A DNA stretch of 64,000 nucleotides from Thalassovita mangrovi (GCF_009857745.1 NZ_WWEN01000003.1:496001-560000), one strand, 5' to 3'. Counted from the stretch's first letter, positions 1-9,277 are shown. The notes: generated from the sequence alone by a model not told the origin. Made by a program: numbers and translations.

Positions 1-1656
1 TGGGCCGCGGATTTCCTCGACAAGGCGGTGCCGCTGGTCGGCGCGTCGCATAAGGACGTGACCGCCTATCAGCGCAATGGCGCTGAACTGTCGGCGATGA
101 TCGACGGGCGTGACGTGCCCTTCGCCGATCCGGCCGCTTTCGTGGGCTATACCGAAGACGGCGACAAGGCGTCTTACATGCTGCGCCATAACGGCATGCA
201 TATCGAGCTGCTGATCGACCCGTCGCACCCGGTGGGGTCCACCCATCCGGCCGGCCTGCGCGACGTGGTGCTGGAAAGTGCGCTGACCGCGATCCAGGAT
301 TGCGAAGACAGCGTCGCGGCGGTGGATGCCGAGGACAAAACGGATGTCTACGCCAAGTGGCTTGGCCTGATGAAGGGCGATCTGGCCGAGACCTTCGAGA
401 AGGGCGGCAAGCAGATGACCCGCCGCCTGGCCGAGGACAAGGTGCTGACCGCGCCGGACGGTTCCACGCTGACCCTGCAGGGCCGCGCGCTGCTGCTGGT
501 GCGCAACGTGGGTCACCTGATGACCACCGACGCGGTGCTGATGGATGGCCAGGAAACCCCCGAAGGGATGCTGGACGCGCTGATCACCGTGGCCTGCGCC
601 ATGCATGACCTGAAGAAGACCGAAGGACCGCGCAATTCGCGCGCCGGATCGGTCTACGTGGTGAAGCCGAAGATGCACGGCCCCGAGGAAGTGGCCTTCG
701 CCAATACCATGTATGGCCGGGTCGAAGACATCCTTGGCCTGCCCGCCAACACCGTCAAGCTGGGCGTGATGGACGAGGAACGCCGTACCTCGGCCAACCT
801 CAAGGAATGTATCCGCGCGGTGAAGGACCGTCTGGTCTTCATCAACACCGGCTTCCTGGACCGGACCGGCGACGAGATCCATACCAGCATGAAGGCCGGG
901 CCGTTCATTCCCAAGGGCGAGATGAAGGATGCCGGTTGGCTGTCCGCCTATGAGGACGGCAACGTCGATACCGGTCTTGCGACCGGCATGCAGGGCAAGG
1001 GCCAGATCGGTAAGGGCATGTGGGCGAAACCCGATGCGATGGCCGAAATGCTGGAGGCCAAGATCGGCCACCCGATGGCCGGCGCCAACACCGCATGGGT
1101 GCCGTCGCCCACCGCCGCGACGCTGCACGCCACCCATTATCACCAGGTCGACGTTTTCGCCCGTCAGGACGAAATCAAGGATCGCGCAGCGGCCAGCCGC
1201 GACGCGCTGCTGACCCCGCCGCTGCTGGCGGGCCGCAACCTGACCGAAGACGAGGTGCGCCGCGACGTGGACAACAACTGCCAGGGCATCCTGGGCTATG
1301 TTGTGCGCTGGATCGACCAGGGCGTGGGCTGTTCCAAGGTGCCCGACATCAACGATGTGGGCCTGATGGAAGACCGCGCGACGCTGCGGATTTCGTCGCA
1401 ATACCTGGCGAACTGGCTGATGCACGGCCTGGTGACCGAGGATCAGGTGATGGAAAGCCTCAAGCGCATGGCGCTGGAAGTGGACCGCCAGAACGCGGGC
1501 GATGCGGCCTATACGCCGATGGCCCCGGGGTATGACGGCGTGGCCTTTGCCGCCGCCTGCGACCTGATCTTCAAGGGTGCGGAACAGCCTTCGGGCTATA
1601 CCGAGCCGGTTCTGCATGCCCGCCGCCGCGAAGCCAAGGCGCAACAAGGAGCGTAA
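1..1656 (+). CDS. glcB: Malate synthase G, 5' end outside the window
   Basis: Condenses glyoxylate with acetyl-CoA to malate, completing the glyoxylate shunt or glycolate utilisation in the cytosol. The reading frame is open from base 1 and covers 551 residues. Full-length family members have about 720, so roughly 170 N-terminal residues lie upstream. Visible family signatures are VRNVGH (catalytic Arg), MDEER and RTGDE (acid residues of the active site), [17 protein letters not shown], and near the C-terminus GCSKVPDI followed by [12 protein letters not shown], which holds the catalytic base Asp. The stop TAA shares one base with the ATG of the next gene (TAATG), so the two are likely co-translated. 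The assignment to isoform G rather than A rests on the long domain layout and these motifs. Confidence 0.97.
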   Translation, partial: WAADFLDKAVPLVGASHKDVTAYQRNGAELSAMIDGRDVPFADPAAFVGYTEDGDKASYMLRHNGMHIELLIDPSHPVGSTHPAGLRDVVLESALTAIQDCEDSVAAVDAEDKTDVYAKWLGLMKGDLAETFEKGGKQMTRRLAEDKVLTAPDGSTLTLQGRALLLVRNVGHLMTTDAVLMDGQETPEGMLDALITVACAMHDLKKTEGPRNSRAGSVYVVKPKMHGPEEVAFANTMYGRVEDILGLPANTVKLGVMDEERRTSANLKECIRAVKDRLVFINTGFLDRTGDEIHTSMKAGPFIPKGEMKDAGWLSAYEDGNVDTGLATGMQGKGQIGKGMWAKPDAMAEMLEAKIGHPMAGANTAWVPSPTAATLHATHYHQVDVFARQDEIKDRAAASRDALLTPPLLAGRNLTEDEVRRDVDNNCQGILGYVVRWIDQGVGCSKVPDINDVGLMEDRATLRISSQYLANWLMHGLVTEDQVMESLKRMALEVDRQNAGDAAYTPMAPGYDGVAFAAACDLIFKGAEQPSGYTEPVLHARRREAKAQQGA

Positions 1657-2081
1657 TGATGATTACCGTAACCAGACTGGATTGCGCCGACGCGCGCGTG
1701 ATGATCGAAGGCGCCCGCGCCAAGGCCGATGAGATCGGGGTGCCGATGTGCATCGCGATCACCGACGACGCCGGCAACCTGATCGCGTTCGAGCGGATGG
1801 ATGGCGGCAAGGTGACCTCGACCACCATCGCGATCGACAAGAGTTTCACCGCCTCGGGCGCGAAGAAGGCGACCCATGAATACGGCGCGGCAGCCCAGCC
1901 GGGCGCGCCGGCCTATGGCATCGGGTCGGCTATCGGTGGCCGCTTGATGGTGGTGGGCGGCGGCCTGCCGGTCTTCGTGAACGGCGACTGCGTCGGCGGC
2001 ATCGGCGTCAGCTCCGGCACCCCGGCGCAGGATACCGAAGTGGCCCAGGCCGGGCTCGACGCCTTCCTCGCCACGCTCTGA
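1656..2081 (+). CDS. GlcG/HbpS family protein
   Basis: A 141-residue protein of the GlcG/HbpS (DUF336) family. Its members are small alpha/beta proteins, some of which bind haem or cobalamin or act as sensors, and they often sit beside glycolate or malate synthase genes. The typical pattern is present: ITDDAGNLIAFERMDG, then SFTASGAKK, then a Gly-rich segment around VVGGGLPVF and GGIGVSSGTPAQD at the C-terminus. There is no signal peptide, so it is probably cytosolic. The ATG overlaps the malate synthase stop by one base, and a second ATG follows directly. Position after glcB suggests a role linked to glyoxylate or glycolate use, but the biochemical function is unknown. Confidence 0.85.
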   Translation: MMITVTRLDCADARVMIEGARAKADEIGVPMCIAITDDAGNLIAFERMDGGKVTSTTIAIDKSFTASGAKKATHEYGAAAQPGAPAYGIGSAIGGRLMVVGGGLPVFVNGDCVGGIGVSSGTPAQDTEVAQAGLDAFLATL

Positions 2082-2105
2082 GCGGCGGGGCTGTTATCAA
2101 GATGT

Positions 2106-2216
2106 GCGCCCTTTCAGGGCGCGCATGATTTGCTTCGCCTGAAGGCGAAGCGGTGCGGGGGCGCTGCCCCCGTCGCGCCTTGCGCGACTCCCCCGGAGTA
2201 TTTCGGCCAAGAAGAA
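2106..2216 (+). repeat. Intergenic hairpin cluster with a dispersed repeat (copy 1)
   Basis: The gap after the GlcG-family gene is packed with inverted repeats. The stems are GCGCCCT/AGGGCGC (2106-2122), GCTTCGCC/GGCGAAGC (2132-2151), CGGGGGC/GCCCCCG (2156-2172) and GTCGCGC/GCGCGAC (2172-2188). These are followed by CCCCCGGAGTATTTCGGCC and AAGAAGAA. The part from 2155 to 2216 recurs in reverse orientation at 32111-32157, sharing GGGGGCGCTGCCCCC, the CCCCCG-RR-GTATTT block and GCCAAGA-n-GAA. It probably serves as a transcription terminator or REP-like mRNA element. Confidence 0.65.
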
Positions 2217-2294
2217 GCCGCCGGGATTTTTCTGAAAAGGCTTGTTGGTTGCAAATGTAACCACTACGCCCTTCTGAAAAGGAGGACTCAAGCC

Positions 2295-2837
2295 ATGAAA
2301 ATCGAGAAGATTCACCACGTCGCCTATCGCTGCAAGGATGCCAAGGAGACGGTGGAATGGTACCGCGACATGCTGAACATGGATTTCATCCTGGCGATCG
2401 CCGAGGACCATGTTCCGTCAACCCATGAACCCGACCCCTACATGCACGTGTTCCTGGATGCGGGCGACGGCAACGTGTTGGCGTTTTTCGAATTGCCGAC
2501 CAAGCCGGAGATGGGGCGCGATCCCAACACGCCGATCTGGGTGCAGCATATCGCCTTCAAGGTGAAGGATCGCGACGCCTTGGTCGAATTCAAGGAGCAC
2601 CTGGAGGAGAAGGGCGTCGAGGTTCTGGGCGTCACCGACCATTCGATTTTCCATTCGATCTATTTCTTCGACCCGAACGGCCACCGGATCGAGCTGGCCT
2701 GCCCGGACCCGGAAGAAGACGCGATGCTGGAAAAGCTGAACGCGGTGAAATGGGAGATGCTGGAGGAATGGTCGCGCACCAAGAAAGCCCCTCGGCACGC
2801 GGACTGGATGCATAAGAAGGAATTGAGCGGGGTTTGA
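2295..2837 (+). CDS. VOC family (glyoxalase/dioxygenase-like) protein
   Basis: A 180-residue vicinal-oxygen-chelate protein. Two beta-alpha-beta-beta-beta units are recognisable: the first opens with KIHHVAYRCKDA and ends around VLAFFELP, the second opens with WVQHIAFKVKD and ends with FFDPNGHRIELACP. The His and Glu of these strands (HHVAY, FFELP, QHIAF, RIELA) are in the positions of VOC metal ligands. The start is ATG 2295 with GGAGGA 14 bases upstream. A longer in-frame extension would run through the repeat region and is rejected. The substrate is not predictable: glyoxalase I, ring-cleavage dioxygenase and isomerase members look alike at this level. The stop abuts the stop of the convergent next gene with no gap. 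Confidence 0.85.
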   Translation: MKIEKIHHVAYRCKDAKETVEWYRDMLNMDFILAIAEDHVPSTHEPDPYMHVFLDAGDGNVLAFFELPTKPEMGRDPNTPIWVQHIAFKVKDRDALVEFKEHLEEKGVEVLGVTDHSIFHSIYFFDPNGHRIELACPDPEEDAMLEKLNAVKWEMLEEWSRTKKAPRHADWMHKKELSGV

Positions 2838-3392
2838 TCAGCCCGTGAAGGGCTGGTCCGCCAGGTCCGCCGCGATATCGTCGTCCAGCGGCGTGTCGCA
2901 GCTGTTCAGGATATAGCCCAGCGTGGAATAGAACCCCACCGTGGCGATCACGTCGAAAAGGCCCTTTTCGCCGACAAGCGCGATCAGGGCCTTTTGCGTA
3001 TCCGGCGACAGGCGCTTGGCGGTGAACAATTCGTCCACCGCGCCGGCGATGGTGGCGTCGTCCTTGTCCATGTCCGAGACAGGCCCGCGGATCGATCCGA
3101 TCCGGGCATCCGACATGCCGCAGATGCGGGCGCGGTGCACGTGCTGGTTCCATTCGTAGGACGAGCCGAGATTGTGGCCGGTGCGCAGGATCGTCACCTC
3201 GCTCAGTTGCGCCCCGAGCGCGTTGTCGATCACCACGTGCTGGCGCAGCGGCGCCCAGGCCTTCAGCAGCTCGGGGTCATGCGCCATGGTGCGGTAGACG
3301 TTCAGCTTTCCGGCAAACCCGTCGCGCAGATCGGCGACCGCTTCGGGCCAGTCGGCATCGGTGATCGGGGGGAAGCGGAGCGGGTCGGTCAT
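2838..3392 (-). CDS. Carboxymuconolactone decarboxylase family protein
   Basis: A 184-residue all-helical protein of the CMD/AhpD-like family. The core (about residues 40-110) reads LRQHVVIDNALGAQLSEVTILRTG in two blocks, followed by SSYEWNQHVHRARICGM. This matches the subgroup with a conserved E-W-n-n-H pair but no CxxC redox motif, so a peroxidase role like that of AhpD is unlikely. Relatives are annotated only as CMD-family or putative gamma-carboxymuconolactone decarboxylases. The gene is convergent with the VOC gene and divergent from the gtrA-like gene across a 251-base gap. Confidence 0.85.
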   Translation of the reverse strand: MTDPLRFPPITDADWPEAVADLRDGFAGKLNVYRTMAHDPELLKAWAPLRQHVVIDNALGAQLSEVTILRTGHNLGSSYEWNQHVHRARICGMSDARIGSIRGPVSDMDKDDATIAGAVDELFTAKRLSPDTQKALIALVGEKGLFDVIATVGFYSTLGYILNSCDTPLDDDIAADLADQPFTG

Positions 3393-3643
3393 CGCATGGT
3401 CCTTGCTTTGGGTCTGGCAGCTGCGCCGGAAAATGAGGCGGCTGATGCAAAAAGCGAAGCCCTCACCTTTCGGCCCCGGTTAAATAAATGCCGGGGTTTA
3501 ACCGTTATCCTGAGGGGTATCGATTCGCAAAGTTTCCGAAAATAGCGCCGTTTCCGCCGGTCGATTGGGAAAACCCACGCGGCGGAAAGGAAAACCGGCC
3601 CAACCGCGGGTCGTATATCGGTTCAGACGCCGGAAAGGCCGTT
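3393..3643. promoter_or_regulatory. Divergent intergenic region with inverted repeat
   Basis: This gap lies between the CMD gene (minus) and the GtrA gene (plus) and should hold both promoters. It contains two nested inverted repeats: CCCCGG (3474-3479) with CCGGGG (3491-3496), and GGTTAAA (3478-3484) with TTTAACC (3497-3503). A GGAAAGG ribosome binding site precedes the GtrA start at 3644. An in-frame upstream ATG at 3488 would add 52 residues of poor composition and is not favoured. Confidence 0.35.
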
Positions 3644-4084
3644 ATGTTTTTCAAATTCCTTCTTTGTTCGGGACTGGCCGCGGCGCTGAATCTGATGTCG
3701 GGGCACCTGTTTTACGGCGTGTTGGGCTTCGACAGCCCGGTGGAATACCCGGTCTCGGTCGCCTTGGGGTTTGTCCTTGGGATGGGGGTGAGCTTCGTTC
3801 TGAACCGCGCCTATACCTACGACCCGTCCGGCCGTCCCCCGAAACAGGAGCTGCGGGATTTCTTCATTGTTTCGATTGTCGGCCTGGTTCTGACCACTCT
3901 GACGGCGCATCTGTTCCTGACCGGGCTGAGATGGCTGGCGGCCGGGCAATGGCCCCTGCCGGTCGCGGCGGAAGCGGTCGCGCATGTCATGGCGGTCGGT
4001 TTCACCGCCTTCTATTCCTTCTTCGCGCATATGCATGTGAGCTTCCGCCGAGCCCGTGCTGTATCCAGTTCTCTTGTCACCTAG
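3644..4084 (+). CDS. GtrA-family membrane protein
   Basis: A 146-residue protein with four predicted membrane segments: near residues 4-22, 33-54, 69-90 and 107-128. GtrA proteins are thought to move polyprenyl-phosphate-linked sugars across the inner membrane for glycosylation of O-antigen, teichoic acid or protein. The segment VALGFVLGMGVSFVLNRAYTY has the characteristic NR-x-(Y/F)-T-(F/Y) element after the second helix, and FTAFYSFFAHMHVSF resembles the terminal helix of the family. The gene is followed after 9 bases by an FAD oxidoreductase and then a GT-C-like membrane protein, which suggests one operon for a lipid-linked sugar pathway. The start is chosen for the GGAAAGG site and the family N-terminus. 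Confidence 0.85.
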   Translation: MFFKFLLCSGLAAALNLMSGHLFYGVLGFDSPVEYPVSVALGFVLGMGVSFVLNRAYTYDPSGRPPKQELRDFFIVSIVGLVLTTLTAHLFLTGLRWLAAGQWPLPVAAEAVAHVMAVGFTAFYSFFAHMHVSFRRARAVSSSLVT

Positions 4085-4093
4085 GGATCGATC

Positions 4094-5677
4094 ATGACCC
4101 AGAAGATCGCCGTCATCGTCGGGGCCGGCCCGGCCGGTCTGACCGCCGCTTACGAACTCGTCACCCGCACCGATATCAAGCCGGTCATATTCGAGGCCGA
4201 CACCCAGGTCGGCGGCATTTCCAAGACCGTGAATTACAAGGGCAACCGGATCGATATCGGCGGCCACCGGTTCTTTTCCAAATCCGACCGGGTGATGGAA
4301 TGGTGGACCCATATCCTGCCGCTGCAGGTGTTGAAGGACGGCGAGGAAGGGCTGACCATCACCTATCACCACCGCCAGCGCGAGGTGGATACCCACGGGC
4401 CGGCGGCGGATCCCGATCAGGTGGACGAGGTGATGCTGGTGCGCAACCGGGTGTCGCGCATCCTTTATGATCGCAAGATGTACGATTACCCGCTGAAATT
4501 CAGCCTGCAGACCTTCGCCAACCTGGGGGCGCTGCGCACGGCCAAGATCGTGGCGAGCTATGCCAAGGCGCGGCTGAACCCGATCAAGCCCGAGCGCACC
4601 CTGCGCGATTTCATCGTCAACCGGTTCGGGCAGGAGCTCTATGCCACCTTCTTCCGCGACTATACCGAAAAGGTTTGGGGCGTACCCTGCGAAGACATCC
4701 CCGCCGACTGGGGCGCGCAGCGGATCAAGGGGGTGTCGATCACCGGGCTGATCAAGAACATGCTGCGCAAGCTGAAGCCCGCCACCGGATCGCTGTCGCA
4801 GAAGGATACCGAAACCAGCCTGATCGAACGCTTTCTCTATCCCAAGCATGGGCCGGGGCAGCTGTGGGAAGTGGTGGCGCGCGAAATCGAGGCGCGCGGC
4901 GGCGAGATTCATTACCGCAACTTCGTCAGTGGCATTTCCCATGACGGCGCCCATATCAGCGGCGCCACCGTGACGGGACCGGATGGCGAGACCCGCGAGG
5001 TGAAGGCCGATTACCTGTTTTCCTCGATGCCGATCACCGAGTTGATCGGCGGCTGGGCCCCGCCCGCCCCGGCCGAGGTGCGCGAGGTGGCCGAGGGTCT
5101 GAGCTACCGCGACTTCATGACCGTGGGGATTTTGCTGAAGCGGCTGAAACTGGGCGGCGGTACCGATGCGCGCGGCCTGGCGGACAAGGTGCCGGACAAC
5201 TGGATTTACATCCAGGACAACGACGTGAAGGTCGGGCGGCTGCAGATTTTCAACAACTGGAGCCCCTACCTGGTCGCCGATCCCGATACGATCTGGGTGG
5301 GGCTGGAATATTTCGTCAACGAGGGCGATGAATTCTGGACCATGGAGGAAGAGGCGCTGAAACAATTCGGCGCGGCGGAGCTGGAAAAGCTGGGCGTGGC
5401 CGATCCGGCCGATGTTCTGGACGCCGTGGTTGTGCGCACGAAAAAGGCATACCCGGCCTATTTCGGCACTTATGACCGCTTCAAGGAGGTCGAAACCTAT
5501 ACCAGGCAGTTCGACAACCTGTTCTGTGTTGGCCGCAACGGGATGCACCGCTACAACAACCAGGACCATTCGATGCTGACGGCAATGATCGCAGTCGATG
5601 GTATCGTCGACGGTCGCGATGTCCGCGAGGAATTGTGGGACATCAACACCGAAGAGGAATATCACGAGAGCAAGTAA
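4094..5677 (+). CDS. NAD(P)/FAD-dependent oxidoreductase (amine-oxidase/UGM-like fold)
   Basis: A 527-residue flavoprotein. The N-terminal dinucleotide-binding motif is [16 protein letters not shown], followed by the second FAD contact [14 protein letters not shown] and the [10 protein letters not shown] segment seen in protoporphyrinogen-oxidase-like and UDP-galactopyranose-mutase-like enzymes. The C-terminal FAD site is around [19 protein letters not shown]. Genes of this type recur in bacterial polysaccharide loci next to GtrA and glycosyltransferases. There they are thought to modify a sugar nucleotide or lipid-linked sugar, but the reaction is not established. It sits 9 bases after the GtrA gene and 18 bases before the membrane protein, consistent with one transcript. 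Confidence 0.85.
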   Translation: MTQKIAVIVGAGPAGLTAAYELVTRTDIKPVIFEADTQVGGISKTVNYKGNRIDIGGHRFFSKSDRVMEWWTHILPLQVLKDGEEGLTITYHHRQREVDTHGPAADPDQVDEVMLVRNRVSRILYDRKMYDYPLKFSLQTFANLGALRTAKIVASYAKARLNPIKPERTLRDFIVNRFGQELYATFFRDYTEKVWGVPCEDIPADWGAQRIKGVSITGLIKNMLRKLKPATGSLSQKDTETSLIERFLYPKHGPGQLWEVVAREIEARGGEIHYRNFVSGISHDGAHISGATVTGPDGETREVKADYLFSSMPITELIGGWAPPAPAEVREVAEGLSYRDFMTVGILLKRLKLGGGTDARGLADKVPDNWIYIQDNDVKVGRLQIFNNWSPYLVADPDTIWVGLEYFVNEGDEFWTMEEEALKQFGAAELEKLGVADPADVLDAVVVRTKKAYPAYFGTYDRFKEVETYTRQFDNLFCVGRNGMHRYNNQDHSMLTAMIAVDGIVDGRDVREELWDINTEEEYHESK

Positions 5678-5695
5678 GGCCGCGGAAGACATCGA

Positions 5696-7525
5696 ATGAC
5701 GTTGAAGCCCGATCCCAATGGCGATCTGACCGGCAGCAGGTTCACCTACCGGCTGGCGTTCCTGGTGGCGCTGCTGATCTACACGATGCTGCACTGGCAG
5801 GGTCTGGGGGATCTGTTCACCTATCTGACGCTGCCGGACAACGATGATGCGATGCGCCTGGTACAGGTGCAGGATTTGCTGGCCGGGCAGGGCTGGTTCG
5901 ACATGGTGCAGCACCGGGCGATGCCGCCCGACGGGTTGTCGCTGCACTGGTCGCGGCTGGTCGATCTGCCGCTGGCCGGGCTGACCCTGTTTTTCCAGCA
6001 GTTCACCGCGCCGGACAGGGCGCTGGCGCTGACGGCGGCGCTTTGGCCGGCGCTGCTTTTCGTTGCTTACCTGGCGATCGTCGGGCGGGTGGCGTCGCGG
6101 GTTTTTGGCACGATTGCCGCCAGTTTCGCGGTGGTCGCGGCAGCGGCGACGCCCGGCTTGTCCTTCAGCATCTTCCCGCCCGGCCGGGTCGATCATCACA
6201 GCGTGCAGGTGATCTGCATGGCGCTGGTCATATCGGCGCTGATCCTGCCCGGGCGGCCGGTGCTGCGCGGGGTGATGGGCGGGCTGGTCGCGGCGGTGTC
6301 GCTGGCGGTCGGGCTGGAAACCATCGTGGTGCTGGCGCTGGCCGGGGTGGTGCTGACCGTGCAGCATGTGCTGGATCATCCGGGCGCCACCGATCGTCTG
6401 GTGGGATACGGGATCGCATTGGGCGGGGCTGCGCCCTTGCTGTTCATGATCCAGACCGATCCGGCGCTTTGGGCGGTGCCGCGCTGCGATCAGCTGTCGC
6501 CGCCGGTACTGGGGATCACCTCGGCGGCGATGGCCTTTGCGCTGATCACCTATCTCAGCCGGGAAACGGTGAGGTCGAAACGGGCGCGCGGGGCGATGGC
6601 GGCGGTCATGATCGTGGCGATCCTGGCCGGGCTGTGGCCGATGCTCAGCCCGTGCCGGGAAGGGCCGTTTTCGATGCTGCCGCCCGAGGTGCGCCACCTG
6701 ATCCTGAGCCGCATCACTGAATCCCTGTCGGTGGTGCGGATGTTCGAAAGAAATCCCGGTTTCGCCACCCAGCTGGTCCTGCCGCTGGCGCTGGTTTCTG
6801 CGCTGCTGATCTGGCAGCTGATCGGCAGTGCCAGGGGCGCGCGGTCGGCCGTTTCGGTCCTGCTGGTCTTCACCCTGCTGGGGCTGGCCGGTCTGTTTTA
6901 CCAGATTCGGGTGATGATCTGGGGGCTGGCGGTCCTGCCGCTGGGCTTCGGCGCCGCGATGGCCTGGGCGGTGGGGCGCGACTGGGGCGGGTGGCGTTGG
7001 GCGAAGGCGGCGCTGTTGCCCGTCGTCGGCATTCTGGTGATCTATCCGCATGTTTTCACCCAAAGCCCGCTTTTCGCGGCGGCCCTGATTGGGGAAAACC
7101 AGCCGGTGAATGGCAAGCTGGCGAGCGCCGATCAAAACTGCAGCCGCCGCGACAAGTTCGACGGGTTGCAGGATATCGAACCGATGGCGGTGCTGGCGCC
7201 GCTGAACCTGGGCACCAAGATCCTGCTTTATACGCCGCATTCGATCTTCGCCGCGCCCTATCACCGCGCGCCCGAAGCCTATTGGAACGGCACCCTGGCC
7301 TTCAGCGGGTCGGATATGGACATGGCGCGGCGGCTGCGCACGACCCGGGCCGATTACGTGCTGGTCTGCGACGGCGAGGTCTATGGCAAAGCCGACAGTA
7401 TCGGATCGCGGCTTGCCCGCGGCGAGGTGCCGGCGTGGCTGCAACCGGTCGATACCGGCGGCGGGCCGATCCGGCTGATGCGGGTGGACCGGGCCAGGCT
7501 GGCGCCCTTCGTGAACGGCAGCTGA
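5696..7525 (+). CDS. Polytopic membrane protein, GT-C/STT3-like glycosyltransferase candidate
   Basis: A 609-residue protein with about 11-12 hydrophobic segments and a soluble C-terminal domain of roughly 140 residues. After the first helix comes an acidic DNDDAMRL segment (residues 48-55) and HWSRLVDLP (84-92). A second loop carries GRVDHHSVQ (163-171). Acidic residues in the first outer loop and a D-H-H-like second site are the pattern of GT-C enzymes such as STT3/AglB/PglB and the PMT group, which use polyprenyl-linked sugar donors. This is inference from layout, since overall similarity cannot be tested here. The GtrA and FAD oxidoreductase genes upstream could supply and flip its donor. 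Confidence 0.6.
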   Translation: MTLKPDPNGDLTGSRFTYRLAFLVALLIYTMLHWQGLGDLFTYLTLPDNDDAMRLVQVQDLLAGQGWFDMVQHRAMPPDGLSLHWSRLVDLPLAGLTLFFQQFTAPDRALALTAALWPALLFVAYLAIVGRVASRVFGTIAASFAVVAAAATPGLSFSIFPPGRVDHHSVQVICMALVISALILPGRPVLRGVMGGLVAAVSLAVGLETIVVLALAGVVLTVQHVLDHPGATDRLVGYGIALGGAAPLLFMIQTDPALWAVPRCDQLSPPVLGITSAAMAFALITYLSRETVRSKRARGAMAAVMIVAILAGLWPMLSPCREGPFSMLPPEVRHLILSRITESLSVVRMFERNPGFATQLVLPLALVSALLIWQLIGSARGARSAVSVLLVFTLLGLAGLFYQIRVMIWGLAVLPLGFGAAMAWAVGRDWGGWRWAKAALLPVVGILVIYPHVFTQSPLFAAALIGENQPVNGKLASADQNCSRRDKFDGLQDIEPMAVLAPLNLGTKILLYTPHSIFAAPYHRAPEAYWNGTLAFSGSDMDMARRLRTTRADYVLVCDGEVYGKADSIGSRLARGEVPAWLQPVDTGGGPIRLMRVDRARLAPFVNGS

Positions 7526-7598
7526 GGCCGCGCCGCCCGATCTGGTCAGGGCGGCCACCATATGCGAAAATGCCTTGGAAAGACGCAGGGGATCGGCA

Positions 7599-8360
7599 GT
7601 GCTGGAAAAGATCAGGTCGCTTTACGAAGGCGAAACGCCCCAGGCGCATCGGTTCCGCTATGCCGTTCTGGCCTTCGATTTCGTCACCATCTTTTTCGTC
7701 ATCGCCACTTCGTTCTTTCCCAGGACCCTGGCGGTGGAAATCGCCGATGCGATTTTCGGCCTCCTGATCCTGCTGGATTTCTTCATCCGCTTCTGGCTGG
7801 AAACCGAAAAGGGCCGGATGTGGCTGCGGCTGGCCACCTGGGCCGATATCGCCGCCGTCCTGTCCTTTCTCGCGCCGATCGCGGGCGAAGGGTTCGGGTT
7901 TCTGCGCATCCTGCGCACGCTGCGGCTGCTGCACACCTATCAGTTGCTGTCGCGGCTCAGGCAGGATTTCAAATTCTTCCGCGAAAACGAAGACGTGGTG
8001 CTGGCCTCGATCAACCTCGGCGTTTTCCTGTTCGTGATGACCGGGCTGATCTATGCCACCCAGGAAGCGGTCAATCCGCTGATCGGCAATTACGCCGACG
8101 CCCTTTATTTCACCGTCACCACGCTGACCACCACGGGGTTCGGCGACATCACCCTGACCGGGCCGTGGGGGCGGATGTTGTCGGTGGGGGTGATGATTTT
8201 CGGCGTCACCCTGTTCTTGCGGCTGCTGCAGGTGCTGTTCCGCCCTTCCAAGGTGCGCCATGAATGTGAAGTCTGCGGGCTGGTGCTGCACGATGCCGAC
8301 GCGGTGCATTGCAAGCATTGCGGCACGGTGCTGCATATCCGGACCGAGGGCGACGTATGA
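7599..8360 (+). CDS. Voltage-gated-type ion channel with C-terminal zinc ribbon
   Basis: A 253-residue channel subunit. It has an S1-S4 voltage-sensor-like region, with the S4 helix written as FLRILRTLRLLHTYQLL (about residues 95-111, Arg every third position). Next come S5, the pore helix with the potassium selectivity filter TVTTLTTTGFGDI (about 168-180), and S6. The C-terminal tail holds CEVC and CKHC separated by 12 residues, a small zinc-ribbon-like knuckle that is unusual for this family. The start is taken as GTG 7599, preceded by CAGGGG. A TTG at 7575 is an in-frame alternative adding 8 residues. It lies 74 bases after the GT-C-like gene and may be independently expressed. Confidence 0.85.
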   Translation: MLEKIRSLYEGETPQAHRFRYAVLAFDFVTIFFVIATSFFPRTLAVEIADAIFGLLILLDFFIRFWLETEKGRMWLRLATWADIAAVLSFLAPIAGEGFGFLRILRTLRLLHTYQLLSRLRQDFKFFRENEDVVLASINLGVFLFVMTGLIYATQEAVNPLIGNYADALYFTVTTLTTTGFGDITLTGPWGRMLSVGVMIFGVTLFLRLLQVLFRPSKVRHECEVCGLVLHDADAVHCKHCGTVLHIRTEGDV

Positions 8361-8366
8361 GGGCGC

Positions 8367-9254
8367 TCAGCCGCGCAGCCCCTTTTCAAGGGCGCCGATC
8401 ACCTGCCGCAGCCCGGCCGTAAGGCGCTTGTCGCGCCGGACCATAAGGCCAAGGCTGCGCGTCAGGCGCGGCACCAGGGGCACCGCCCCAAGGCCCCCGC
8501 CTTGTTCCTTGGCGACCGACGAGGCGGGCAGAACCGACCAGCCCAACCCTGCCGCGACCATTTCCTTGATCGCTTCGACGCTGCCGAGCTCCATCACCGG
8601 CTTGGCGGTCACGCCGGAATCCTGGAACCAGCGGTCGATCAGCAGGCGCGTGTGCCCGGCGTCTTCGTAAAGGACCAGCGGCCGCGCGGCGAGAGTTTTG
8701 GCCGTGACCGGCCCGTCCGGCGTTTCACCGGCGGGAAAGATCGCCATCAGGTCCTCGGTGAACAGCGGGGTCGTTTCCAGCGATCTGCCGGCCGCGGGCA
8801 GGGTGACCAGCGCCAGGTCGAGAGCGTTTTCTTCCAGCAGGCGCTGGATGTCGGGGCTGTTCCCGGTGCGCACGACGCATTCCAGCCCGGGTATCCGGCG
8901 CGACAGGTCCCCCAGGATCGGCGGCAGCAGGTAGATGCAGGCGGTCGCCCCGGTTCCGATCCGGACCCGCCCGGCGCTGCCGGCGCGAAACGGCTGCACT
9001 GCGTCCTGAACCGTCTCCAGCTCGTCGTGAATCCGGTGTGCGCTTTGCAGCACCAGCCGCCCGACATCGGTCGGCTGCACCTTGCGACCGCACCGTTCCA
9101 CAAGACGCGCGCCGAAATAGCGTTCGAGCTGCTGAATTTGCTGGCTGACGGCCGGCTGCGACAGCCGCGCCTTTTCGGCCGCGGCGGAAAAGGTGCCCAA
9201 TTCAACGACATCGATCAGGATGTCGAGATGCTGGAGTGTCAGGGTATTTTTCAA
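8367..9254 (-). CDS. LysR-family transcriptional regulator
   Basis: A LysR-type regulator of about 295 residues. The winged helix-turn-helix is at the N-terminus (LTLQHLDILIDVVELGTFS, then AAEKARLSQPAVSQQIQQLE), and a periplasmic-binding-protein-like effector domain fills the rest. The start is taken as TTG 9254 because AAGG lies six bases upstream and the protein then begins like typical LysR members. ATG 9284 is an alternative that adds ten residues, but its coding would cover a perfect palindrome better read as an operator. It is divergent from a GNAT acetyltransferase and an MFS transporter, which it probably controls. Its stop lies six bases from the stop of the convergent channel gene. 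Confidence 0.88.
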   Translation of the reverse strand: MKNTLTLQHLDILIDVVELGTFSAAAEKARLSQPAVSQQIQQLERYFGARLVERCGRKVQPTDVGRLVLQSAHRIHDELETVQDAVQPFRAGSAGRVRIGTGATACIYLLPPILGDLSRRIPGLECVVRTGNSPDIQRLLEENALDLALVTLPAAGRSLETTPLFTEDLMAIFPAGETPDGPVTAKTLAARPLVLYEDAGHTRLLIDRWFQDSGVTAKPVMELGSVEAIKEMVAAGLGWSVLPASSVAKEQGGGLGAVPLVPRLTRSLGLMVRRDKRLTAGLRQVIGALEKGLRG

Positions 9255-9262
9255 AGCGTACC

Positions 9263-9277
9263 TTATACCTTGTATAA
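9263..9277. promoter_or_regulatory. Candidate LysR operator
   Basis: A perfect palindrome, TTATAC-CTT-GTATAA, contains a T-N11-A core as in LysR boxes. It lies between the LysR and GNAT genes, just upstream of the proposed TTG start of the regulator. This is the usual position for autoregulation and divergent control. Confidence 0.5.

Noticed and set aside
3623-7561. 1312-codon open frame on the minus strand
   Set aside because: It is antisense to three well-supported genes and its translation is rich in His, Arg, Gln and Pro, the pattern of a shadow frame in GC-rich DNA.
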